Below are positions 54,048 to 64,000 of a stretch of DNA of 64,000 nucleotides, piece by piece. Source of the stretch: Rhodomyrtus psidioides (taxonomy: Eukaryota; Streptophyta; Magnoliopsida; Myrtales; Myrtaceae). The translations under genes and the position numbers were made by a program. The notes below the pieces were generated by a model that saw only the letters and a program-made list of their open reading frames with translations, was not told where the DNA came from and made no database searches. The stretch spans positions 558,001 to 622,000 of the forward strand of contig JAILYB010000160.1 of assembly GCA_021437785.1 (NCBI GenBank), in the 5' to 3' direction. The stretch's first letter is position 1. Every line of letters starts with the position of its first letter.

Positions 54048-54318
54048 ATCTATGAATACATTACAGAGGATCCCAATAAATATCGCACATTTGTAAATTA
54101 TAATAGTACAATAAAATTAACATGTATGATATGCATATAGCATGGAGAACAGAGTAAATAATTATCGCGCAATTGTCATATTCTATCATTACAATAAATT
54201 TTGGCGATCAATGTTACACATAATTGAAAGAGGAACTAAATCAAAACCGTACAATTGTCATATTATAACATTACAATAAAATGAAATTGCCATTGTACAC
54301 AATGCACACAATTGTGAT

Positions 54319-56866
54319 CTATTGTCGACCAGATCTCACTGCACAAGTTTTTCTATTGTGCCCTGGCTTTCCACAGTTGCTGCAATGGTTACGCGCATTA
54401 CTACTGCTCGCAGTCTTCCAGTCCATCTCATTACGTATTCGTGATGTACGGGGCCTTCTTTTCCTTCTAAAACGCCTCGGGTCTGGTCTTCATGGCAGAT
54501 CGCCAGGTCTAGACCAGTAGTCAGGATGCCCCAACGGGTGAAACATGTATTGATAGCTCTGAAGGGTTTTATCCAATGAGTAGCATTCATCTACGTACTC
54601 ATGGTAATAAATTCCATGTGCTTGACATGTTGCAATTACGTGGGAACATGAAATTTTAATCTCTTCAAATTTTCCACATGTACAGGTTCGCTCGGCTAGG
54701 CACACTATCTGTATCTGACCCCCTGATCTTCTGTTTCTATCGCGTCCAGTTTTAACTTCGAAAAGTCCTTTATCAGAATCGAAACATGCCACTTCATGCT
54801 TATTTGATTTGGCACTGTTTTCAGCGAGCGTTGCATCGGCAAATTGCGTATGTATACGTCCTTGCCTAACCTGCGCCCTGTAAGTCGTTCTTCTGGTGTC
54901 GAAATATTTGGACAATTGGGAGAATATCTTAGCGACCATAGCTGCTATTGGCAAACCACGATAACCCTTCAGCATCCCATTGACAGATTCAACTAAATTA
55001 GTTGTCATCGCTCCATATCGCCTTCCTCCATCATAAGCTTTCGTCCATTGTTCTCTTGGAATCTTGTCACACCATGCAGCTGTGCGTGCATTCATGCCCC
55101 TAATTTCGCTCATGATGCTAACGAACTTTCGTCGTTGATTCGCGTAAGCTGTATATTACAATAATAATTAGTACTATCACATCCAAATTTATGAACACGC
55201 AATTCTCTCAATTGTTAAAATTTTAAAATTTACCTGCCGTCTCAATAAGACTTTTGCCGTGATTGTTTTTAAATTTTTTATTGTAATTGCTGACAAGATG
55301 CCGAATGCAAAACCTATGGTAGCCATGTGGAGGAAGCCACTCCGCTGTCTCCATTGCTCTTATAATCCCAGGATGTCTATCTGATATTACACAAATATTC
55401 TCCCTTCTAGTGACATATGTCCGCAGCATAGTCATAAACCAAGTCCAATTCGACCGATTTTCTCTGTCGACCACAGCAAATGCCAATGGGTATATATGAT
55501 TGTTCCCATCAAGTGAGGATGCAACAAGGAGCGTTCCTCGGTATTTCCCGTACATGAAAGTACCATCAACAAATATTACAGGCCGACAACTTGCGAAGCC
55601 ATGAATCGTCTGCGCAAAAGTCCAAAACATTCGATCGAAAATCATGCTGCTCAGATCCTCACTCATGTGATCTTCGATCACAAAATGAGAACCTGGATTT
55701 TTTACCACCATTTCGTTCATGATCGTCCTCAACCTACCGTACGACTCATCCCAACCTCCAAAAGCTTCAGCAATTGCCATTTGTTTAGCTGCCCAGGTTT
55801 TACGGTAGGTAGGTTCGAACTCCACCTTGTCTTTAATCTCCGCCATCAGTGTCGCGATTTTGATATCTGGTTGGGTGGTGACAATTGCTTTAACCTGGCT
55901 ACACAAGTACTTCTGATCAAGTTGTCGATGATCCCGTGATGACGTCGTCCTCCTGCATGTGTGTGGCCCATTGTACTTAGTAATTTTCCAGAGTAGTGTA
56001 CCCATTTTATTAGTCGTGCGGAGCCTCCAACCACACGGATTGTCTTCATTACCACACTTTATAACATATTGGGAAGCATTTGTTACATAACTGCGAAAAT
56101 GATGATTTCTTCTCAGAGAGTACTCTTTCGCAGCCAACTGCAACGCGTCCCGTGATGGAAATACCATGCCAACTTCAAATTCATTTGATGGATGAAATAA
56201 CGAACGGTTTGGCTTGGCTCTTGTATCGACTTGCATTACATCGAAGTCGATTTCAGAATATGGCGGTGGATCTACCACCGGCATGATGGGATTGCTGTAA
56301 TGAGCATTGTAGTAAGCATCCATATTGTCGCCTTCGACATCTTCTTCACCACTGTCATCAGTGTCTATCCAATACTCATCATCTTCTTCAATAGAGTCAT
56401 CACCATCATTATCATCATTATCATCTTCTTCAACAGAGTCATCTCCATCATTATCATCATCACCAACATTAGAGCCTTCCCCAACAAAATTGTAGCCTTC
56501 CCCAACATCATCTTCATGAACATGCTGGTTTTCATCTATAGTTATATAGAATTGTAAAAAACCCGTCGAACCCCCCGAAAGTGCAAACTGTTGGATCATC
56601 GTAACTGCCCCATCATTATGCACCTCCATAATATCATATACAACATAATGTGAATCCATTCCGCTCGGGTATCTATACATTATGCTCCGAATATACTGAT
56701 TTGCTGTTATATTCAACGTGCGCCCAATCGTAGCACGTAACTCATCAAATGATGATATATTTTCAAATTTGAACATAGCATATTGTCCACCATCGTAATC
56801 AACTCCATATTGATTTCGTACTATTGTACCTCCCCAACGCACTATCGCAAAAGATGTAGACGGCAT
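54319..56866 (-). pseudogene. MURA transposase (MuDR type), two exons, one premature stop
   Basis: Exon 1 is 56866-55234, the intron 55233-55149 (GTAAATTT ... ATATACAG), and exon 2 runs 55148-54319, 821 codons with the final stop. N-terminus, then an acidic Asp/Glu repeat (about residues 135-190), the MuDR zinc-binding region (VGMVFPSRDALQLAAKEYS, CGWRLR, HTC), the MULE transposase core with catalytic Asp in IFVDGTFMYGKYRG and CVISDRHPG and Glu in NLVESVNGML, the SWIM finger (CTCGKFEEIKISCSHV), and a terminal CCHC knuckle (CSNCGKPGHNRKTC). A TGA at 54490-54492 cuts off the knuckle but leaves the catalytic core and SWIM finger. It cleaves and joins MULE ends. Confidence 0.92.
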
Positions 56867-56919
56867 TCTGCTAAATAAATAAATTTTAAATTATTTCGCA
56901 TATAGTAATTTGCCTATTT

Positions 56920-57988
56920 TATTGGATTTTTTTTTCTCAAATTCTACAAAGTAAAAAATTCACAAATTATTTGAAACATTTCCAAAAATATTAACAATAC
57001 TATAAGAAACGTAAATAAATTTTTGTTCATCTATGAATAATAAAAATAAATATCTATCTAAACCCAACAAATTGAAAAAAATTCCTACATAGGAATTTAC
57101 CTCAAACTGCTAGCGGAGTGCACGCGCGGAAGGAGGACGCCGATTGGAGTTTTTTTTCTCAAATTCTACAAAGTAAAAAATTCACAAATTATTTGAAATA
57201 TTTCCAAAAATATTAACAATACTATAAGAAACGTAAATAAATTTTTGTTCATCTATGAATAATAAAAATAAATATCTCTCTAAACCCAATAAATTGAAAA
57301 AAATTCCTACGTAGGAATTTACCTCAAGCTGCTGGCGGAGTGCACGCGCGGAAGGAGGACGCCGATTGGAGTTTTTTTTCTCAAATTCTACAAAGTAAAA
57401 AATTCACAAATTATTTGAAACATTTCCAAAAATATTAACAATACTATAAGAAACGTAAATAAATTTTTATTCATCTATGAATAATAAAAATAAATATCTA
57501 TCTAAACCCAACAAATTGAAAAAAATTCCTACGTAGGAATTTACCTCAAGCTGCTGACGCAGTGCACACGCGGAGCGAGGACGCCGATTGGAGTTTTTTT
57601 TCTCAAATTCTACAAAGTAAAAAATTCACTAATTATTTGAAACATTTCCAAAAATATTAACAATACTATAAGAAACGTAAATAAATTTTTATTCATCTAT
57701 GAATAATAAAAATAAATATCTATCTAAACCCAACAAATTGAAAAAAATTCCTACGTAGGAATTTACCCCAAGCTGCTGGCGGAGTGCACGCGCGGAGGGA
57801 GGACGCCGATTGGAGTTTTTTTTCTCAAATTGTACAAAGTAAAAAATTCACTAATTATTTGAAACATTTCCAAAAATATTAACAATACTATAAGAAACGT
57901 AAATAAATTTTTATTCATCTATGAATAATAAAAATAAATATCTATCTAAACCCAACAAATTGAAAAAAATTCCAACGTAGGAATTTAC
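56920..57988. repeat. 222 bp tandem array A, about 4.8 copies, upstream of MURA
   Basis: GCCGATTGG marks unit starts at 57139, 57361, 57583 and 57805, an exact 222 bp period. Most units contain the perfect palindrome TTCCTACGTAGGAA; a few copies vary by one base. It lies directly 5' of the MURA start codon. Confidence 0.93.
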
Positions 57989-59157
57989 CGTTGGCCCCCC
58001 ATTAAGTAGAGAACTTACTTTTGGCCCCCCATTAGCTTAAGTAGAGAACTTACTGTTGGCCCCCCATTAGTTTCAGCTGCAGAACCATTTGCCGTATGTG
58101 TTTCTTCGGTACGGCGCTTTCTTTCAGCTGGACAACCACAATTAAGTCAACAATAGAAAAATGTATCATCGAGAATAGAAAAACATCTATTGCTTGGACA
58201 AATTGTAAACTAAATTGAGATCATGCAACCTACTATCAGAAAGTCAAACATAGGACCTAGAAATCAGTGAACACAAGGAAGAGAAAAGACTGGAACATGC
58301 AAAGTTGCAAAACTGGGTGCGTACAAGTAGGTCTACATGCATAAGTGCACCTACAGATCAAATGCGCACACATTCTCGTCTCACCATTCTTATATGGCTA
58401 ATAAAGAATCATGATTGCATAAGGCCGTGCAATCCCATTTAGTGTCAGGAGCAATGTTTTGATGGCCATAAATCAAAACAAACATGCTCAATTTGCCAAT
58501 GATACCAAATGCAGAACGTGCAAATGTAGTAAAGAATGCATCAACATAAAAAATGGAGCATTATAAAAAGCATCTTAAAATTACAATATGGTTTAAGGTC
58601 ACACCTCTAATTTAGAAAATGTCAAATAAGCAGCTGAAAAAAAAAAGACAAGGTGAAATCTGCAGTGGGTAACCATATATAAAAATACTATTGCACAACC
58701 ACGACAGTCACTATCATTGGCAAAAAAACAAACAAATCATTGACAATGAAGGTGAAGGTGAAGGTGAAGCTGACTGTGCAACCATTTATTTGAAAAGCTT
58801 AAGCTGTTAGAGAATTATGTGAAATACTATAAACTCAACACTCCCCCCTTACACAAGAGTTGGTAGTATGACAAACCCTTAAGCATTAAATCTGAATCTT
58901 GTGGGTAAAATAATTCTCAGAACCTATCACCTGTACACAAAGGGTAACCAATAATTGGCTGATGGGGTTGTGAGAAACTGAAATGCCTCTTATGCCGAGC
59001 GAAGTGGAGTGGACAACTGTTTAATCTCAAATTTTTAAGCTTTTAGAGACCAGTTTGAAAAGTCATTTTCAGCTCAAGAGGCAACATCATAGAAAGCCCA
59101 TCGAGTACTACACTTAGAAAACACAAAGTGAGCAAAATATAGGCCTTCAAACTTGCG
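57989..59157. other. MULE interior between the two arrays: no gene
   Basis: It starts with three short repeats around GGCCCCCCATTA (57990-58065). The rest is AT-rich, with GGTGAA microrepeats near 58750. The stretch near 58806-58850 could be a piece of another element, but I cannot support a call. Confidence 0.4.
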
Positions 59158-59360
59158 CTCGGGTATCTATACATTATGCTCCGAATATACTGATTTGCTG
59201 TTATATTCAACGTGCGCCCAATCGTAGCACGTAACTCATCAAATGATGATATATTTTCAAATTTGAACATAGCATATTGTCCACCATCGTAATCAACTCC
59301 ATATTGATTTCGTACTATTGTACCTCCCCAACGCACTATCGCAAAAGATGTAGACGACAT
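59158..59360 (-). pseudogene. Duplicated 5' end of MURA
   Basis: About 67 codons matching the MURA N-terminus (FAIVRWGGTIVRNQ ... IRSIMYRYPS), then unrelated sequence. The duplication breakpoint is 59158, matching 56664. With its adjoining repeat array it forms a second copy of the MURA 5' region. Confidence 0.9.
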
Positions 59361-59409
59361 TCTGCTAAATAAATAAATTTTAAATTATTTCGCATATAGT
59401 AATTTGCCT

Positions 59410-60710
59410 ATTTTATTGGATTTTTTTTTCTCAAATTCTACAAAGTAAAAAATTCACAAATTATTTGAAACATTTCCAAAATATTAACAATACTATAAGA
59501 AACGTAAATAAATTTTTATTCATCTATGAATAATAAAAATAAATATCTATCTAAACCCAACAAATTAAAAAAAATTCCTACGTAGGAATTTACCTCAAGC
59601 TGCTGGCGGAGTGCACGCGCGGAAGGAGGACGCCGATTGGAGTTTTTTTTCTCAAATTCTACAAAGTAAAAAATTCACAAATTATTTGAAACATTTCCAA
59701 AAATATTAACAATACTATAAGAAACGTAAATAAATTTTTATTCATCTATGAATAATAAAAATAAATATCTATCTAAACCCAACAAATTGAAAAAAATTCC
59801 TACGTAGGAATTTACCTCAAGCTGCTGCCGGAGTGCACGCGCAGAAGGAGGACGCCGATTGGAGTTTTTTTTTTCTCAAATTCTACAAAGTAAAAAATTC
59901 ACAAATTATTTGAAACATTTCCAAAAATATTAACAATACTATAAGAAACGTAAATAAATTTTTATTCATCTATGAATAATAAAAATAAATATCTATCTAA
60001 ACCCAACAAATTGAAAAAAATTCCTACGTAGGAATTTACCTCAAGCTGCTGACGGAGTGCACGCGCGGAGCGAGGACGCCGATTGGAGTTTTTTTTCTCA
60101 AATTCTACAAAGTAAAAAATTCACAAATTATTTGAAACATTTCCAAAAATATTAACAATACTATAAGAAACGTAAATAAATTTTTATTCATCTATGAATA
60201 ATAAAAATAAATATCTATCTAAACCCAACAAATTGAAAAAAATTCCTACGTAGGAATTTACCTCAAGCTGCTGACGGAGTGCACGCGCGGAGCGAGGACG
60301 CCGATTGGAGTTTTTTTTCTCAAATTCTACAAAGTAAAAAATTCACAAATTATTTGAAACATTTCCAAAAATATTAACAATACTATAAGAAACGTAAACA
60401 AATTTTTATTCATCTATGAATAATAAAAATAAATATCTATCTAAACCCAACAAATTGAAAAAAATTCCTATGTAGGAATTTACCTCAAGCTGCTGGCGGA
60501 GTGCACGCGCGGAGGGAGGACGCCGATTGGAGTTTTTTTCTCAAATTCTACAAAGTAAAAAATTCACAAATTATTTGAAACATTTCCAAAAATATTAACA
60601 ATACTATAAGAAATGTAAATAAATTTTTATTCATCTATGAATAATAAAAATAAATATCTATCTAAACCCAACAAATTGAAAAAAATTCCTACGTAGGAAT
60701 TTACCTCAAA
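59410..60710. repeat. 222 bp tandem array B, about 6 copies
   Basis: Unit starts at 59632, 59854, 60078, 60300 and 60522 (222 bp, once 224). Same unit as array A, with the TTCCTACGTAGGAA palindrome. Confidence 0.93.
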
Positions 60711-61330
60711 TTAAAAAATTCACTGATCTTTTATAGAAGTTCGCCAATTCTTAAATCGACATTCAGTCTTATACCACAAATGAAATAACTAGATATAAAT
60801 TCGACATTGCATTTGCCGAATCTAAAACTTGAGTCTAGAAGGAATGTAGGCTATACTTGTCCAATACTTTTCTTGAAACATATGCCTGTTTAATGATTCC
60901 TCAAAGAAGGCTAACAAATGAAGTGCAGGGGTTATCATAGTTTTCCATGTCTAGCTAACAAATGATTGAATTGCAATCTCTACCTAAAGAACTTTACCTT
61001 CAACAAATTTGCAAGGGATGCCTTGGCATTGTCTTGGAAACGATCTGGACGATGAAGACAAGCAAGGGAAACGAGAGCAAAAACAGAAGAGTAGAAGAAG
61101 GCGAAGAAGAAGGTGCAAGCAGAAGAAGAAAATGAAAAGAGGAAGAAGGAGGAGCGCAGAGCCTAAAGGCTCACGGGCGCAAAGCCTGGAAAGGCTCTCT
61201 GCTGGGCAGAGAGCCTCTTCAGGCCACCCACAGTCTCGCGACGCGTGGCGTCGCGCGACTGTCGGTGAAGCACGGCCAACAGTCGCGCGCTGGCACTAGC
61301 AGATCCCAGGTCCTGCGCGCTGCCCGGCCC
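60711..61330. other. MULE right subterminal region with palindromes
   Basis: AT-rich to about 61050, then purine-rich (AGAAGAAG), then CpG-dense. Inverted repeats GGCTCTCTG/CAGAGAGCC (61192-61214) and AGTCTCGCGACGC/GCGTCGCGCGACT (61232-61260, one mismatch) are present. The 96-residue frame here is low-complexity and is rejected. Confidence 0.55.
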
Positions 61331-61417
61331 AGCGCGCGAGACCTAAAATTGTAAATTCTTTCAAATAGTATCTAATTTTGTAAATATTTTTTTTTGTATT
61401 AAATTGGAAAAAAACCC
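61331..61417 (-). repeat. MULE right terminal inverted repeat
   Basis: Reverse complement of 51166-51252 with about five differences. It is followed directly by the second TCTTTGGAC (61418-61426). Confidence 0.9.
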
Positions 61418-61426
61418 TCTTTGGAC

Positions 61427-61508
61427 ATGGTTTTGGAAATTATTGCAGCTACACCCACTTGATTATGTGAGAGATACACAGCATATGGTCAGAAGTTGGT
61501 AAAAGAAA

Positions 61509-61555
<47 letters not shown>

Positions 61556-62440
61556 AAGTAAAAAAGAAGAAAAAAAGTTGAGGTAGAGAGAGGAGATCAC
61601 TTTGTGGTGATAGGTACGTGAAGTGATTCATCAGAGCGCTTCCAGCTACAGTGAATAGGATAAGCAGATTCTCCAACTATGAAACTGGGATCATATGTTA
61701 CTCCTTCCACGGATTTTATCCTCTATCATGAGAGAATGTGTGATTTCAAGAAACCCAGATCGGATTGCAAAGAAGATAAGATTTCTGGCTTCTTCTACTC
61801 TTTGGTCTTTTGTTTGATCACCAGTGCGTACGGCCTTTGTTGCAATATCTGTACAATTGTTCACATCTGAAAGAGTCCGTCGAGAACTAGGGATCGAGAC
61901 GATTTTTCCTTCCTTTGGAGAAACTAGGATAGAAAATCATACGACGAATTCGAAACTAAGATTTTCGCTTTCAAATATTTTTCGTTCATATATTCTTGAT
62001 GAGTATTGACAGAGAGAGAAAGCAAAAAATTGCATTTGGCTTTTTTTTTTCTTTGGTCATTATCATATTGTACTTAGGGAAGATTTTGCCCATCGGGATA
62101 TAAGTTCGCCTCTTCGAACCGTTTTTGTGAAAAGTAAGTCATCCACATCTTGGTTAAGAGATTCGAGTTACTCTTGAACACTTGATCACTCCTAAAAGCT
62201 TATGTTTAGCTCCTAATATATCTCATTTTTTACACTTGTTAGAACGATATGGTCTACTTATATTGTTGGCCCATCTCCTCCTGATTGTTTAAGCATTTTA
62301 GAACAGTATACACATTATACATGTTACATGATTGTAATGATTATATATTATTGCTTCATTTCCTAACAGTTTAAACCTTTGAAAAAAAAAATCGATTCAT
62401 CCAACAACAACAATCAACAGCGATTTGCTAGTTGCTCAAT
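61427..62440. other. Non-coding flanking region with a GA microsatellite
   Basis: A (GA)n run of about 20 copies at 61512-61552. Nothing else is recognised; frames over 61679-62009 show no family signature. Confidence 0.5.
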
Positions 62441-62456
62441 TTAAGAGTTGTTCGTT

Positions 62457-62995
62457 TTTTTTTTTTTTGGTAAAGTAAGTTTATAAAACACTTTCCAACG
62501 CGCCAAGTACAAGAGAAATGCCAAACACAAAATCCTCGACCCCATCACGACACTTAGATGTGTCCTAAAGGGGTGCAAAGGTGTAAGGCATTATAAAATA
62601 CATCAATGGCTAGATCCTACGGACCATAGGCTAAACAATGCCCGGAGCAAGCAGTGAGCTACATAAGGTAAGTACCAAGACTGAACAGCCAGCAAAAACA
62701 AAGTCTAGAGAAAAAGCCAAGTACACCAAAATACTAAGAAGCAAGAGGACCGTCATCAAAAATGGATGTGGCGATACCCCAATTCCTTTGCACCCGTCTG
62801 TTGCTAAGATTGTCTTCAACACGACGAAAGGTGAGGCCTTTGTCCCTTACCACTTTTCGAAAATAATGGAGGAGAGCCGGTATAATTAACTGTTTGTTCC
62901 TAAAGAGAATGTGGTTTCTCTCGATCCAGATCATATGACATAGAACACCAAAGGAGAAGCGAGCTATTCGGTGAGAAAAAGAGCGACCGCTATAA
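62457..62995 (-). mobile_element. 5'-truncated LINE (L1 type)
   Basis: 539 bp on the minus strand, flanked by a perfect 16 bp duplication TTAAGAGTTGTTCGTT (62441-62456, 62996-63011). The minus-strand 3' end is a poly-A tail (the T run from 62457). The minus frame 62934-62734 (MIWIERNHILFRNKQ ... NRRVQRNWGI) resembles the C-terminal zf-RVT-like end of plant L1 ORF2. Truncation, tail and long duplication are the marks of target-primed reverse transcription. Confidence 0.85.
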
Positions 62996-63011
62996 TTAAG
63001 AGTTGTTCGTT

Positions 63012-64000
63012 GTATTCTATACCATCTGAAAATTAAAGTCGAGTCACTTTAATCTATGATTCCTCTAAAGCTAAGATTTCATGAACTTTTGTTCATATTG
63101 CCTCTTTATTTAATGCTCTACATTTGCCGCTCACAACAGCATGATTGATTTGGAATTGATACTAAAAGACATGTTTCGAGTGTCGGTTTATGAAATTATC
63201 TTGTTGGACTAGAGAAGATTTTCGATAAAAATTAGTGATAACTCAAACTATATTGTCATTTCGAATTAGATATTATCGTACGAATGGACTAATCAGTCAC
63301 CATACCTTCTTCTCCATCTCTCTCTCTCTCTCTTAAAACCTTTCTTCTTCTTCCTCTTCCTCCTCCTCCTCCTCCTCGATTTGCTCAGAGGATGAAAAAG
63401 ACACCACGAGAAAAGAAATAGCAAGTAGTCTCTCCTTGTCGTTTGTTCTGTTAACGTAGTACCAACTAGGGTTTTCACATCTTTATCAAAAAAAAAAAAC
63501 TAGGGTTTTCACATGACCATAAATGCTCGTACGCACGTCGAATTCAGGTCGATGTCTACCGCGAGTTTTTCCTCTCAGAATGTACGTGGTTATCGTGTTC
63601 GACACCAAGTGCGCACACAAACACCCGACCCTGTCCACGTCATGCGATTCGGTTTTTGAGTGAACGCGATTCTGCTCTTCTGACTTCTTTTGAGCAGACC
63701 TATGCCTCTTACTCCCGCAGCTATCATGCCAATCGGGACGCGATGCATCACCGGCCTCGATCTCAAATCATATCAGCTAGGTTTCGACGTGGAGGAACTG
63801 GCTGGAAACCAGTTCGAGGTCTGTGAAGCCTCGAATTCGTCGTGAGAGACTCCTCGTTTCTAGCTCTCGGATCCGGACAGAGTTTAGTGAATCGTAGGAT
63901 GTTTGACTGCTCCATCGATGTATTTAGAGGTTACACACCCACCCTAGAATTGACCCAGTGATCGGGGCCTCCTCATATTTTTGGTTCAAGAACCAAGGAT
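63012..64000. other. Non-coding right end of the window
   Basis: CT- and CCT-rich microsatellites at about 63309-63375. An imperfect direct repeat of ACTAGGGTTTTCACAT occurs at 63466-63480 and 63500-63515. No gene is recognised. Confidence 0.45.

Larger units (their letters stand above)
51166..61417 (-). mobile_element. Mutator-like element (MULE) with MURA and a plant mobile domain gene
   Basis: 10,252 bp between exact 9 bp duplications, with 87 bp terminal inverted repeats. It carries two minus-strand genes, MURA transposase and a PMD gene, two arrays of a 222 bp repeat with a duplicated 5' fragment of MURA, and GC-rich CpG-dense subterminal sequence. PMD genes are known companions of Mutator transposases in plants. 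Each gene has one premature stop, so this copy is probably non-functional but young enough to keep every splice site and the target duplication. Confidence 0.93.

Noticed and set aside
56231..56557. 108-residue + frame rich in Ile
   Set aside because: Antisense of the Asp/Glu repeat of MURA.
61009..61299. Arg/Lys-rich 96-residue frame
   Set aside because: Low-complexity AGAAGA and GC-rich MULE end sequence, with no counterpart.

Overview
The window is plant nuclear DNA, AT-rich and made almost entirely of nested transposable elements. Plant origin follows from Ty1/copia and Ty3-type LTR elements, a Mutator-like element carrying a plant mobile domain gene, an endogenous caulimovirid, and plant-specific HD-ZIP IV and GARP DNA-binding domains. 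A flowering plant, probably a eudicot, is likely. The species cannot be named from sequence alone. No single-copy host gene is recognised.

Layout. (1) 1-7214: the 3' end of a + strand copia element (RNase H end, polypurine tract, 632 bp LTR). Its RNase H is split by a rearranged endogenous pararetrovirus (75-6435, minus strand; movement protein, capsid/zinc knuckle, protease, RT, RNase H), whose ends are 445 bp inverted promoter/leader arms. (2) 7442-49365: a decayed SIRE/Maximus-type copia element on the minus strand. Both of its ~1.09 kb LTRs are interrupted by a younger element, each insertion flanked by a perfect 5 bp target duplication. (3) Those two insertions (unit 1, 7808-25580; unit 2, 34994-48806) have Tat/Ogre-like LTR, PBS and PPT signals but no gag or pol. 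They carry instead intronless genes for a chimeric transcription factor: an HD-ZIP IV-like homeodomain, zipper and CxxC segment joined to a B-type-ARR-like GARP domain (three copies: 14708-16408, 18296-19693, 42789-44378). Each unit also has a divergently transcribed, uncharacterised coiled-coil ORF (20141-20878, 45026-45754) behind a conserved TATA box. A solo LTR of the unit-2 subfamily sits just upstream of one HD-GARP copy. (4) 51166-61417: a 10.25 kb Mutator-like element with 87 bp TIRs and an exact 9 bp duplication, carrying a five-exon plant-mobile-domain gene, a two-exon MURA transposase (one premature stop each) and two arrays of a 222 bp repeat. (5) 61427-64000: non-coding sequence with a 5'-truncated LINE (62457-62995).

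How it fits together. The copia and SIRE elements are old. The pararetrovirus entered the + strand copia. The two gag-pol-less units then jumped into the SIRE LTRs and have near-identical LTRs. The most novel item is this family of non-autonomous LTR retrotransposons that propagates a two-DNA-binding-domain regulator and a divergent partner ORF. Two of the three regulator copies and both partner ORFs are still open.
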